NCBI RefSeq assembly: GCF_026127265.1
Contig: NZ_WWFG01000002.1
Span: 992,001 to 1,056,000, forward strand
From: Nostoc sp. KVJ3
Lineage (GTDB): Bacteria; Cyanobacteriota; Cyanobacteriia; Cyanobacteriales; Nostocaceae
Direction: 5' to 3'
DNA: 64,000 nucleotides
The notes beneath the pieces are model-generated. The model was given only the letters and a program-made list of their open reading frames with translations, was not told the origin of the DNA and did not search any database. Both the position numbers and the translations under genes were made by a program. Each line of letters opens with the position of its first letter. Positions within the stretch are counted from its first letter, which is position 1. Of the stretch, positions 27,371 through 35,658 are shown piece by piece.

Positions 27371-27625
27371 TTACTTAAGTTCTCTAGATTGTTTTCTTGT
27401 CAGTTCAGTTTGTTTGAACTCATTTTCCTGCAAAAGCCTGTTGGTAATGATTAGGACAGTGATTAATAATCCAAACTGAATTTGCCAGGGTGCTAATACT
27501 AGACTTAAAATTAAGCTAATAGCTGCAAATACACCTGCAAGATATGCAATTTCATCAGTACTCTTTTTAAACAAGTAGCCAGTGGCTAAAGCAGTACACA
27601 GTGGTATCAAGAAAAACAAAGGCAT
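27371..27625 (-). CDS. Small membrane protein, unknown function
   Basis: An 84-residue protein with two or three hydrophobic segments (about residues 2-20, 27-48 and 50-64) and a charged C-terminal tail (ENEFKQTELTRKQSRELK). The ATG at 27625 follows GAGGTTAGGA and begins directly at the first membrane helix (MPLFFLIPLC); the frame upstream of it, to 27724, has no good start and non-protein-like composition. The family was not recognised. It is isolated between two gene-poor regions. Confidence 0.55.
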   Translation of the reverse strand: MPLFFLIPLCTALATGYLFKKSTDEIAYLAGVFAAISLILSLVLAPWQIQFGLLITVLIITNRLLQENEFKQTELTRKQSRELK

Positions 27626-28184
27626 TTTCCTAACCTCTGAACTAAAAGTTGTTGTGTTGATAAAACAAACTGAAATTTTTTTGGTTATTTTAGTTAATTT
27701 TACATCCAATAAGGTTTTGCCCACAACAGTCGCTCGAAATAAATATTATAGAAAATCAAGATTACGCAAGGTTCTAAATTAGACCAATTGAAATAATTCT
27801 TGTGACAGATGAAGCACCTAAAAGCCTTGTAAATAAGTCCTTTATTTTTGGTTCATGATGCTACTAGCTTAGTTAAAGACTAGGGTTATGAGACGCTATG
27901 TGTAGTAAGTTTTAAGTGCCGAATTACACGTTTTTTTGTAGTGATACTTATTGTATGACTCTCACAATATCTATCAAAATGTAGTAGTTTATACAAACTA
28001 TGTTCGACTAGGTGGATTGCTAGAGTTTAAAATTTACGTAGGTTGGTTTTATTTATTTCGCCAATTAGACTGTTGTGAGTAATCATCTGGTAAATTAGCT
28101 TAAAACTTTGGCCTTGCGCCAGGATAAGGATCTAGCATATTACCTTTAGAAGTAGCATTTTCATTTTTTCATTTTAGACACCTA
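27626..28184. other. Intergenic region, nothing recognised
   Basis: A 559-base AT-rich gap between the divergent small membrane protein and tex. It should contain both promoters. No repeat or RNA was recognised. Confidence 0.5.
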
Positions 28185-30344
28185 ATGCTGAACATTCCTC
28201 AATTACTGGCAACTGAAATAAACCTCAAATCCCATCAGGTGCAAAACGCACTGGAACTTTTGGCGGAGGGTGCAACAATCCCCTTCATTGCACGTTACCG
28301 GAAAGAGCGCACTGATGAGATGAATGAAGTGCAACTACGTGAACTGTCCGATCGATATACTTATTTAACAGAACTGGAAGAACGAAAATCTGCGATTTTA
28401 AGTGCGATCGCTCAACAAGGTAAACTTACAGATGAACTCAAAGCTAAAATCTCATCCTGCTTACAAAAAACCGAACTTGAGGATTTATATCTACCCTATC
28501 GCCCAAAACGACGCACCCGCGCCACTATCGCCAGAGAAAAAGGACTCGAACCACTGGCGGAATTTATTAAGTCGCTAAATGTCAAAAATACTGCAACTGC
28601 GTCCCTGGAGGAAGAAGCAGCTAAGTATATTTGTGAAACCAAGGGAGTCAAAACCGCAGAAGAAGCGCTTAAAGGTGCTGCTGATATTTTAGCGGAAGAA
28701 GTGGCTGAAAAAGCGGAATTACGGGCATATATCCGCGATTATCTTTTAGAAGAAGGGGTATTTGTCTCTCGCATCAAAGATGATTATCCCGAAGGGACAA
28801 CCAAGTTTGAGATGTACCGTAACTATCAAATTAGGGTAAAAAATATTGCACCTCATAATATGCTGGCGTTGTGTCGGGGTGAAACAGAAAAAATCTTAAG
28901 CTTTGAAATCGCTTTCGATGAAGATACAGTACTTTACTATCTGGAGTCGAAAGAAATTAAAACTAAAATACGGACAATTCGGGATTTTTATCAGGCGATG
29001 TTGAAGGATACATTTAACCGGTTAATGAAAGTCTCTCTAATGGGAGAAGTAATTTCTGAGAAAAAAATATATGCAGACATAGAATCAATCAAGACATTTG
29101 AAACTAATCTGCGAGAATTGCTACTGTCTGCACCAGCCGGAATGAAACCAACCTTGGCCATAGACCCTGGATTTAGAACTGGGTGTAAAGTTGCTGTCCT
29201 CGACCAAACAGGGAAATTTTTGGAATATCAAGCAGTTTTTCCCCACCAAGCAGCTGAACAACGCGCTAAGGCTGCACAAACTGTCAAAAATCTGATTGAA
29301 AAGTATAAGATTGAGTTAATCGCCATTGGTAACGGTACAGCCTCTCGCGAGACAGAGGAGTTTGTGACGCAAGTATTACAAACAATAGAACGCAAACCAG
29401 TTAAGGTGATGGTGAATGAGTCAGGCGCATCTATATATTCTGCAAGTAAAGTTGCGCTAGAAGAGTTTCCCGATTTAGATATTACCGTGCGCGGTGCCAT
29501 TAGCATTGGTCGCCGTTTACAAGACCCTTTGGCGGAACTGGTGAAAATCGATCCCAAATCCATTGGTGTGGGACAATATCAGCACGATGTCGATCAGAAG
29601 TTGTTGAAAAAGAAATTGGATGATACTGTAGAAAGCTGCGTTAACTACGTCGGCGTAGACTTAAATACTGCCTCCAAAGAACTTCTGACATCCGTCTCTG
29701 GGATTACGGCAACAATTGCCAATAACATTGTCGCCTATCGGAATCAGAATGGAGCCTTTAAAAATCGTCGCCAACTGTTGAAAGTTCCGAAACTGGGGCC
29801 AAAGGCTTTTGAACAAGCGGCGGGTTTTCTGCGGATTCGCGGCGGTGACAACCCATTGGATAATACAGCAGTGCATCCAGAGAGTTATTCTGTAGTAGAA
29901 GCGATCGCATCTGATTTAAATGTACCGTTAAAGCAGGTGACAGAAATTGCCGAAAAACTCAAAAAAACCAACATTAAAAAATATGTTACTGATAGCGTCG
30001 GCGAACCTACACTACGCGATATCCTCAGCGAACTAGAAAAACCAGGTAGAGATCCTCGCGCTGAGTTTAAGTATGCCACCTTCCGAGAAGGAATTAAAGA
30101 AATTAGGGACTTGAAGGTGGGAATGGAACTAGAAGGAATCGTGACAAATGTTGCCAACTTTGGTGCTTTTGTTGATATCGGCGTACATCAAGATGGCTTA
30201 GTGCATATATCCCAACTTGCTGATAGATTTATAGACGATCCCAATAAAGTTGTTAAAGTCGGACAAGTAGTCAAAGTACAGGTACTAGAAATCGACGAGA
30301 AACTCAAGCGGATTAGTTTGTCGATGAAGGCAGTTAAACAATAA
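28185..30344 (+). CDS. tex: Tex-family RNA-binding transcription accessory protein
   Basis: A 719-residue protein with full Tex architecture. The N-terminal helical region contains PFIARYRKERTDEMNEVQLREL, a hallmark of the family. A YqgF/RNase H-like domain follows (LAIDPGFRTGCKVAVLD, about 325-341), then helix-hairpin-helix motifs (VSGITATIANNIVAYRNQNG, about 505-524) and a C-terminal S1 RNA-binding domain (MELEGIVTNVANFGAFVDIG, about 646-665). Tex/Spt6-type proteins bind nucleic acid and influence transcription and stress survival. The length is slightly below some Tex proteins, but all domains are present. A ferredoxin gene follows after 13 bases and is probably co-transcribed. Confidence 0.95.
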   Translation: MLNIPQLLATEINLKSHQVQNALELLAEGATIPFIARYRKERTDEMNEVQLRELSDRYTYLTELEERKSAILSAIAQQGKLTDELKAKISSCLQKTELEDLYLPYRPKRRTRATIAREKGLEPLAEFIKSLNVKNTATASLEEEAAKYICETKGVKTAEEALKGAADILAEEVAEKAELRAYIRDYLLEEGVFVSRIKDDYPEGTTKFEMYRNYQIRVKNIAPHNMLALCRGETEKILSFEIAFDEDTVLYYLESKEIKTKIRTIRDFYQAMLKDTFNRLMKVSLMGEVISEKKIYADIESIKTFETNLRELLLSAPAGMKPTLAIDPGFRTGCKVAVLDQTGKFLEYQAVFPHQAAEQRAKAAQTVKNLIEKYKIELIAIGNGTASRETEEFVTQVLQTIERKPVKVMVNESGASIYSASKVALEEFPDLDITVRGAISIGRRLQDPLAELVKIDPKSIGVGQYQHDVDQKLLKKKLDDTVESCVNYVGVDLNTASKELLTSVSGITATIANNIVAYRNQNGAFKNRRQLLKVPKLGPKAFEQAAGFLRIRGGDNPLDNTAVHPESYSVVEAIASDLNVPLKQVTEIAEKLKKTNIKKYVTDSVGEPTLRDILSELEKPGRDPRAEFKYATFREGIKEIRDLKVGMELEGIVTNVANFGAFVDIGVHQDGLVHISQLADRFIDDPNKVVKVGQVVKVQVLEIDEKLKRISLSMKAVKQ

Positions 30345-30357
30345 TTAAAAACAGCAG

Positions 30358-30702
30358 ATGGCAGTTTATCAAGTCCGATTCATCAATTCTACCCTGGGGT
30401 TAGATCGCACCATTCAAGTGCCAGAGGAGCAATATATTCTGGATATGGCAGAAGAAGCTAGTATCCGCCTACCATCTGGCTGTAAACAAGGTGAATGTTC
30501 TGCTTGTGTCGCCAAACTGATTAGCGGCGAAGTTAATCAAAGCGAGCAAAAATTTCTGCGCCCAAGTGAAATCCAGGCTGGTTATGTTGTGACTTGTGTA
30601 ACTTATCCCTTGTCTAATTGCACTTTAGAAACCCATCAAGAACAAGTTTTATATAAATCAGCCCTTTACTATCACCCTGAGTCTGGAAAATCTGAATTAT
30701 AA
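30358..30702 (+). CDS. Plant-type [2Fe-2S] ferredoxin
   Basis: A 114-residue electron-transfer protein. The [2Fe-2S] ligands are Cys42, Cys47 and Cys50 (in SGCKQGECSACVAK) and Cys80 (YVVTCVTYP), the plant-type C-x4-C-x2-C...C pattern. It has a C-terminal extension of about 15 residues beyond PetF and is not the main photosynthetic ferredoxin; cyanobacteria have several such paralogues with different partners. It lies 13 bases after tex, so is likely co-transcribed, though no functional link to Tex is known. Confidence 0.92.
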   Translation: MAVYQVRFINSTLGLDRTIQVPEEQYILDMAEEASIRLPSGCKQGECSACVAKLISGEVNQSEQKFLRPSEIQAGYVVTCVTYPLSNCTLETHQEQVLYKSALYYHPESGKSEL

Positions 30703-30728
30703 GTAGTCGGACAAAAATATTTATAGTC

Positions 30729-30748
30729 ATTGCGATCGCGATCGCAAT
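30729..30748. repeat. Palindrome with two overlapping HIP1 sites
   Basis: ATTGCGATCGCGATCGCAAT is a perfect 20-bp palindrome containing two overlapping GCGATCGC octamers. It lies 27 bases after the ferredoxin stop. Confidence 0.7.
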
Positions 30749-30867
30749 TGTGTAATTAATTATGTCTGACTACCGATCGTGTCCGCTTGATTAGTTATGA
30801 TTACCACTTTTGGTTACAATATGGCAATATATAAAGTTGTAGCTAACCGCCTACGTAGAGGTTTAAC

Positions 30868-32148
30868 GTGGATACCATTGCAATTCCTGCTCTAAATCGG
30901 CCAGTGGATGCCACGGTAGAAATTCCCGGTTCTAAAAGTCTTACCAATCGGGCGTTGCTTGTTGCTGCTTTAGCACAAGGTGACTCCATTTTAGAAAATG
31001 CCTTATTTAGTGAAGACAGCGAGTATTTTGTCAAATGCATAGAGCAATTAGGCATTTCCATTACTTTGAATCCTCATCAGGCAAAGATTCAAGTGGCGGG
31101 AAGAGGAGGTGATATTCCAGCTAAACAGGCAGATTTATTTGTGGGTTTGGCAGGTACAGCAGCACGGTTTATCTCGGCGTTGGTGGCATTGGGTAACGGC
31201 GAATATCGCCTCGATGGTGTTCCTCGGATGCGAGAACGACCGATGGGTGATATGCTAACGGTGCTGCAAAAGGGCAAAGCAACCGTTAACTTTGAGGGAA
31301 ACTCAGGGTTTATGCCCTACACCATCTATAGCAAGGGATTCGCTGGTGGAAATTTTCGGTTGAAAGCCAACCAAACAAGTCAGCAACTTTCGGCATTACT
31401 GATGATTGCACCCTATGCTCAACAAAATACGAGCATTGAAGTTGAAGGGACATTAGTCTCTCAATCTTACATCAAAATGACCTGTCGTTTAATGGCAGAT
31501 TTTGGCGTGGAGGTAATTCAAATCGGCGATAATCATTTTCAGATCGAAGCCGGTCAACGTTACCAACCTCAACATTATACAGTCGAACCCGATGCCTCAA
31601 ACGCTTCTTACTTTTTTGCCGCCGCCGCCGTCACAGGTGGACGGGTGCGCGTCAAACATTTAACGAAACAATCGTGTCAGGGTGATATTTTGTGGCTGGA
31701 TGTTTTAGAACAGATGGGTTGCGAAATTAAGGATGGGGATGATTACACCGAAGTAACGGGGCCGAAGCAATTGCAAGGCATCGACATTGATATGAATGAT
31801 ATCTCAGATTTGGTGCAAACATTAGCTGCGATCGCGCCCTTTGCCAGTTCACCAATTACCATTCGGAACGTAGAACATATTCGATATAAGGAAACCGACC
31901 GGATTCGAGCGGTAGTAACAGAGTTGCGTCGGCTAGGAGTTAAGGTTGAAGAATTTCCAGATAGACTAAAAATTGAGCCTGGCCCCATTACCCCAGCAGC
32001 AATTGAAACCTATCACGATCATCGCATGGCAATGGCATTTGCTGTTACTGGCTTGAAGGTTCCAGGGATTGTAATTAAAGACCCTGCTTGTACAGCGAAA
32101 ACCTTTCCAGATTACTTTACCAGATTCTTCAAAATGTTAGAACAATAA
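30868..32148 (+). CDS. aroA: 3-phosphoshikimate 1-carboxyvinyltransferase (EPSP synthase), E. coli-like
   Basis: A 426-residue EPSP synthase, which joins phosphoenolpyruvate to shikimate-3-phosphate in aromatic amino acid synthesis. Visible features are PGSKSLTNRALLVAALAQG (substrate-binding Lys), GLAGTAARF (the PEP/glyphosate loop), PRMRERPMGDML, YKETDRIRAV and the C-terminal DHRMAMAFAVTG and CTAKTFPDYF. These match the E. coli-type enzyme closely; the housekeeping cyanobacterial AroA, from memory, has GDKSISHRAL and NSGTTLRL motifs instead. So this is probably a second, laterally acquired or paralogous copy. The start is GTG, supported by AGAGG six bases upstream. In the loop, the position after Arg is Phe where E. 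coli has Pro101. Confidence 0.9.
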   Translation: MDTIAIPALNRPVDATVEIPGSKSLTNRALLVAALAQGDSILENALFSEDSEYFVKCIEQLGISITLNPHQAKIQVAGRGGDIPAKQADLFVGLAGTAARFISALVALGNGEYRLDGVPRMRERPMGDMLTVLQKGKATVNFEGNSGFMPYTIYSKGFAGGNFRLKANQTSQQLSALLMIAPYAQQNTSIEVEGTLVSQSYIKMTCRLMADFGVEVIQIGDNHFQIEAGQRYQPQHYTVEPDASNASYFFAAAAVTGGRVRVKHLTKQSCQGDILWLDVLEQMGCEIKDGDDYTEVTGPKQLQGIDIDMNDISDLVQTLAAIAPFASSPITIRNVEHIRYKETDRIRAVVTELRRLGVKVEEFPDRLKIEPGPITPAAIETYHDHRMAMAFAVTGLKVPGIVIKDPACTAKTFPDYFTRFFKMLEQ

Positions 32149-32162
32149 GAGATTAAGAGATT

Positions 32163-32195
32163 GTCTCGTTTCCAGACTCTACCTGAAAACGAGAC
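32163..32195 (+). terminator. Possible terminator after aroA
   Basis: GTCTCGTTT and AAACGAGAC form a 9-bp stem around a 15-base loop, starting 15 bases after the aroA stop. There is no T run after it, so intrinsic termination would be weak. Confidence 0.35.
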
Positions 32196-32259
32196 GCAAT
32201 GACATATCGTAAGTAATTTGGCGGACATGATATCAAACCCTAAAAAGTGTTTCCACTAT

Positions 32260-33183
32260 TCAGACGACAACCGTTGATTTATCCTTACCAAGCATCAGAT
32301 TAAGTATCTTGTCTTCTGTTTGATTGGTTGCACCCAGACTTGTGATAAGTTCTGCGACAGTGGAAGTTCTTTGTCCAGCGAGGGTTAACTTACCATCATC
32401 AATAAACGTGTAAGTACCCTGTTCTCCAAAAGTAACAAATTGCTTTATATAGTTTCTGTAGTCTTTTACTACAGAAGTATATGCTTCTGAATTAAAGAAA
32501 GTTGCCATATCTATCGAATTTTTAAAGGCAATTTCAAATGCTGCTTGATATTGCTTTTCTAATGGTTCGTAATTAGAAACTCCCGGTGCTGGTGGAAGTG
32601 AATTGTCATGCTCTTCAAGTAAATGCAATCTGAACTTAATAATTAAATCACTTTTCACAAAAGATTCAGCAAATATATCTACCATATATTTCCGAAACTC
32701 ATCAACGGTTATAGCATTTGCTTTTTTGAGCATAACATGGAATTTGATTACATCTAATTTGCCGATTGCAGAACTATTTTCTATGCTGTTAACATAGGTT
32801 TTAGAATTACCAAGATTCGTTCTATACATAACAGCTTTATTAACAAAGTTCTGCTGGTCAGAATCGAGAATGGCAATAGTATTAACCCAGGCTTGAAAGT
32901 TCTCATCTGAGGTAAAGGTCAATTCTGCTATTCCATCCAACTGTTCTTCTTCAGAAATTGCGTATTCTATGCCATCAATACCTGGCCAAATATCATCCGA
33001 ATTATAAGTTAAATGATACTGCCAGTACTGGTATTGACCTGGTAGCCTTGCACTTACTGGGCCATGAACATTTTTCCAGTAGCTATAAAATGTTTGATAA
33101 TCTATTTCTTTCTTCTTTTGAATAAGTATATATAATACTGTCGTCACATCTTGATTATCTTCTGAGTAATTAACCTTTGTCAT
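32260..33183 (-). CDS. Stand-alone tandem EthD-domain protein
   Basis: A 307-residue protein made of two EthD-like (dimeric ferredoxin-fold) units. The first (about 15-125) has the family signature YWKNVHGPVSARLPGQYQYW followed by DGIAELTF. The second (about 145-250) has KFHVMLKKANAI, FRLHLLEEHD and EKQYQAAFEIAF. A helical tail ends TVAELITSLGATNQTEDKIL. EthD was first seen in ether-degrading clusters; related small domains act as accessory oxygenases or cyclases in aromatic polyketide pathways. It is the simplest of three paralogues in this window; the other two (37644-40403, 46826-48367) carry extra domains. The substrate is unknown. A weak link to the downstream zinc-ribbon gene is not implied. 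Confidence 0.85.
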   Translation of the reverse strand: MTKVNYSEDNQDVTTVLYILIQKKKEIDYQTFYSYWKNVHGPVSARLPGQYQYWQYHLTYNSDDIWPGIDGIEYAISEEEQLDGIAELTFTSDENFQAWVNTIAILDSDQQNFVNKAVMYRTNLGNSKTYVNSIENSSAIGKLDVIKFHVMLKKANAITVDEFRKYMVDIFAESFVKSDLIIKFRLHLLEEHDNSLPPAPGVSNYEPLEKQYQAAFEIAFKNSIDMATFFNSEAYTSVVKDYRNYIKQFVTFGEQGTYTFIDDGKLTLAGQRTSTVAELITSLGATNQTEDKILNLMLGKDKSTVVV

Positions 33184-33395
33184 AGTCCATCTCCTAGTAA
33201 TAGTAATGCGTTCTTGGATTATCGCTGCCGTACCAAATAAAAATTCATTTGACTTATTAGGTCATTTTAATTATCCAAAATAAATCAGTTTCTTCTTTTA
33301 ATTCAAGACTTATATAAAATCATTAAAAAGCGAACGGCAAAAGACGCAGAGGAATAAGATTTTATAGAAAGCTATTGCGTAAATCCTATAATTAA

Positions 33396-33581
33396 CTATC
33401 TGTTGACAAGAGAAGCTGAGAATGAGTTATGGGTTTCTACATTCAGCAATGGCATTTCTTCCCAACATCTGCGGCAGAAGAAGTACATCTGTCTGTTCCG
33501 AATATGTCGCAGCATTCTATGAGAGCAGCAAGGACAATTTTTTACCTCAAGGGTTGGCCTAGATTTGACCATTTGATACAC
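33396..33581 (-). CDS. Small zinc-ribbon-like protein
   Basis: A 61-residue protein with two CxxC pairs, CPCC (about residues 17-20) and CRRC (about 36-39), enclosing SHRMLRHIRNRQMYFF and followed by WEEMPLL. This knuckle layout should bind one zinc ion. The sequence style (CPCC..LLRHIR...YWFC..CWQEMP) recalls small cyanobacterial proteins of unknown function that occur in several copies per genome. The pattern of conserved cysteines and the W-E/Q-E-M-P ending argue that the frame is real, while the opposite-strand frame (33429-33620) is its shadow. Confidence 0.7.
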   Translation of the reverse strand: MYQMVKSRPTLEVKNCPCCSHRMLRHIRNRQMYFFCRRCWEEMPLLNVETHNSFSASLVNR

Positions 33582-34036
33582 AGATCGTTAAGTAGCAAGG
33601 TGAATATGATGATTTTTTGATAGACTAAAAAACCGAGTAAAGGGCTTGGATCTTTTATTTTTCAGTCAATATTGCTGAATTCAGAATTCTTCTTCAATAT
33701 TATTTTATTTAAAGCCTATTTTCACCAGTAAATATCTACACGTTATTGCTGAAGTTAATCTTGTTAATGAAATCGCCAATCGCAGCCGTTTCTAGCATCA
33801 ATGTACTCATAATACGAACTTAGTTATTCGTATGCTTTTAAAACATTGTCTTACACTTAAACCATCTTTAAGTCAGATGCACACTGGTTTTGAAACTTTA
33901 GCACAGGTCTAATAGACCTAAGTTTGTTCCTAACATCAGGATCTTATCTGGTCAAAAGCTTTTTGAAAGTGAAAACTATATTTAAATCTAATTCAAGATC
34001 CGAAAATAACTTGGTATTTCCGACTAAAATCTCACC
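33582..34036. other. Intergenic region with conserved leader before the porin
   Basis: A 455-base AT-rich gap between divergent genes. Apart from the conserved leader at 33931-33988, nothing was recognised. Confidence 0.6.
33931..33988 (+). promoter_or_regulatory. Conserved leader shared with the multicopper oxidase gene
   Basis: The block contains AGGATCTTATCTGGTCAAAA, TTGAAAGTGAAAACTATATT and AAATC. It matches 52869-52927 (minus strand) at about 51 of 58 positions, and both copies face a downstream gene in the same sense. Here it ends 48 bases before the porin ATG. TATATT could serve as a -10 box, and the TCAA-N7-TTGA dyad, kept in both copies, could bind a regulator. The regulator is unknown. 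Confidence 0.65.
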
Positions 34037-35620
34037 ATGCCAACCTTAAAGATGCGTTTGAATCTAGTCACTGGGATGAGTATTCTCAACTTCATTGTAC
34101 TAGGTGTTCCTGCTTTAGCTGAAATATCAGAACCTACGAATGTCCGGGTTGAACGGACTGATACCCCAATGGGACAAGTCACTTCTGTGTCTCAGCTAAA
34201 AGATGTCCAACCAACAGATTGGGCTTTTGCTGCATTACAGTCTTTAGTTGAGCGATATGGTTGCATTGCCGGATATCCAGGAAACTTCTACCAGGGTAAT
34301 CGGGCTTTGACAAGATATGAGTTTGCCGCTGGGTTAAATGCTTGTTTGCAGCGAGTTAACGAACTGATTGCCACGGCAACTTCTGACTTAGTTCATACAG
34401 AAGATTTAGTCACGATTAAGCGTCTGCAAAAGGAATTTGCGGCAGAACTAACCACGCTGCGGGGTCGTGTAGATAGTTTAGAAAGCCATACGGCACAACT
34501 AGAGGCAAATCAGTTCTCCACAACCACCAAACTCAGTGGTCAAGTAATCATTGCGGCGAACTCAGGAACATTTTCTGGAGAACGCATCATTAGCGCTACA
34601 GGTCAAGAAATTGCTCGTTCTAACCCCAATACTACGGTGCTTTATCGAGTTGCTTTAGACTTAGATACAAGCTTTTTTGGTACAGACCAGTTAAAAATCC
34701 GCATTGATACGGGCAGCTATAATGGTAACGATAATGCGGCAGGATTGTTAGAGCCGACCTTTGGTAGTGTTCTAGACTACTCAGTTAAACCACCCACTAA
34801 TAACAACCTGGGGCTAGCACGGCTATATTACACTTTTAAGCCATTATCAGACTTAGCGGTGTCTGTGGGCCCAGAGATTCGGACTACAGATTATGTTGAC
34901 CGCAACAGCTACGCTTACCTAAGCTTTCGAGACTTTAGCACTTTGGCATTTGTAAACAACTATATTCTTTTCCCTGTGAACGGCCCAAGTGCAGGTGCAG
35001 CAATTGATTGGAACCCCGGAGCAGGAGCATTGACTGTACGGGCTTTGTATGCAGCAGCAGAAGCAGCCAATCCAGGTAATCAGGGAATTATCAGAGGTGC
35101 AGCGCCGTTTACTCAGTTGTTGTATCCTAATGCTGGTGGCGAACAAGGTTTATTTGGGGATACCTATCAAGGTACTGTTGAACTAGAGTATGCACCATCG
35201 AGAGCTTTTGCTGTTCGCCTCCAATATAGTGGCGGAGAATTATTTAATAACCACTATGATGCCTTCGGTGCAAATTTTGAGTTTGCTTTTTCACCGAAAA
35301 TCGCTATATTTGGTCGCTACGGCTATGGTAATTACAATAACACTAACTTTGGTGACATTAAACCTAATTATTGGATGGCGGGGGTGGCATTTCCAGACTT
35401 GTTTTCTCCAGGGGCTTTAGCTGGTATTGCAGTTGGTCAACCCTTTATTGCTAATGAGATTGGTAATAGTACTCAAACTAACTTTGAAGGATTCTACAAC
35501 TTTAGAGTGAGCGACAACATCCAAGTTAGTCCTTCAATTCAGGTAATTAGTAATTCTGCCAATCAGAATGCCAATGGTGCCATCGTTACAGGCACTCTCC
35601 GAACAGTTTTTTCTTTCTAG
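34037..35620 (+). CDS. Iron uptake porin (SLH domain plus OprB-type barrel)
   Basis: A 527-residue outer-membrane porin of the cyanobacterial SLH-OprB family. The signal peptide covers about residues 1-29 (cleavage after VPALA). An SLH domain (SQLKDVQPTDWAFAALQSLV, then GNRALTRYEFAAGLNACL, about 53-112) anchors the porin to peptidoglycan; a coiled coil (about 120-160) and a beta-barrel to the C-terminal FSF follow. Members are annotated as iron uptake porins because some support inorganic iron passage. Its neighbour 38 bases downstream, an Nramp metal transporter, suggests the pair moves a divalent metal (Mn or Fe) across both membranes. The shared leader upstream suggests common control with a multicopper oxidase. 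Confidence 0.92.
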   Translation: MPTLKMRLNLVTGMSILNFIVLGVPALAEISEPTNVRVERTDTPMGQVTSVSQLKDVQPTDWAFAALQSLVERYGCIAGYPGNFYQGNRALTRYEFAAGLNACLQRVNELIATATSDLVHTEDLVTIKRLQKEFAAELTTLRGRVDSLESHTAQLEANQFSTTTKLSGQVIIAANSGTFSGERIISATGQEIARSNPNTTVLYRVALDLDTSFFGTDQLKIRIDTGSYNGNDNAAGLLEPTFGSVLDYSVKPPTNNNLGLARLYYTFKPLSDLAVSVGPEIRTTDYVDRNSYAYLSFRDFSTLAFVNNYILFPVNGPSAGAAIDWNPGAGALTVRALYAAAEAANPGNQGIIRGAAPFTQLLYPNAGGEQGLFGDTYQGTVELEYAPSRAFAVRLQYSGGELFNNHYDAFGANFEFAFSPKIAIFGRYGYGNYNNTNFGDIKPNYWMAGVAFPDLFSPGALAGIAVGQPFIANEIGNSTQTNFEGFYNFRVSDNIQVSPSIQVISNSANQNANGAIVTGTLRTVFSF

Positions 35621-35658
35621 TTGATATGAATTTATGAAAATATTACCCCAAAAAACAA

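Noticed and set aside
33429..33620. 63-codon plus-strand frame
   Set aside because: It is the shadow of the zinc-ribbon gene on the other strand, whose CxxC pairs make it the better choice.
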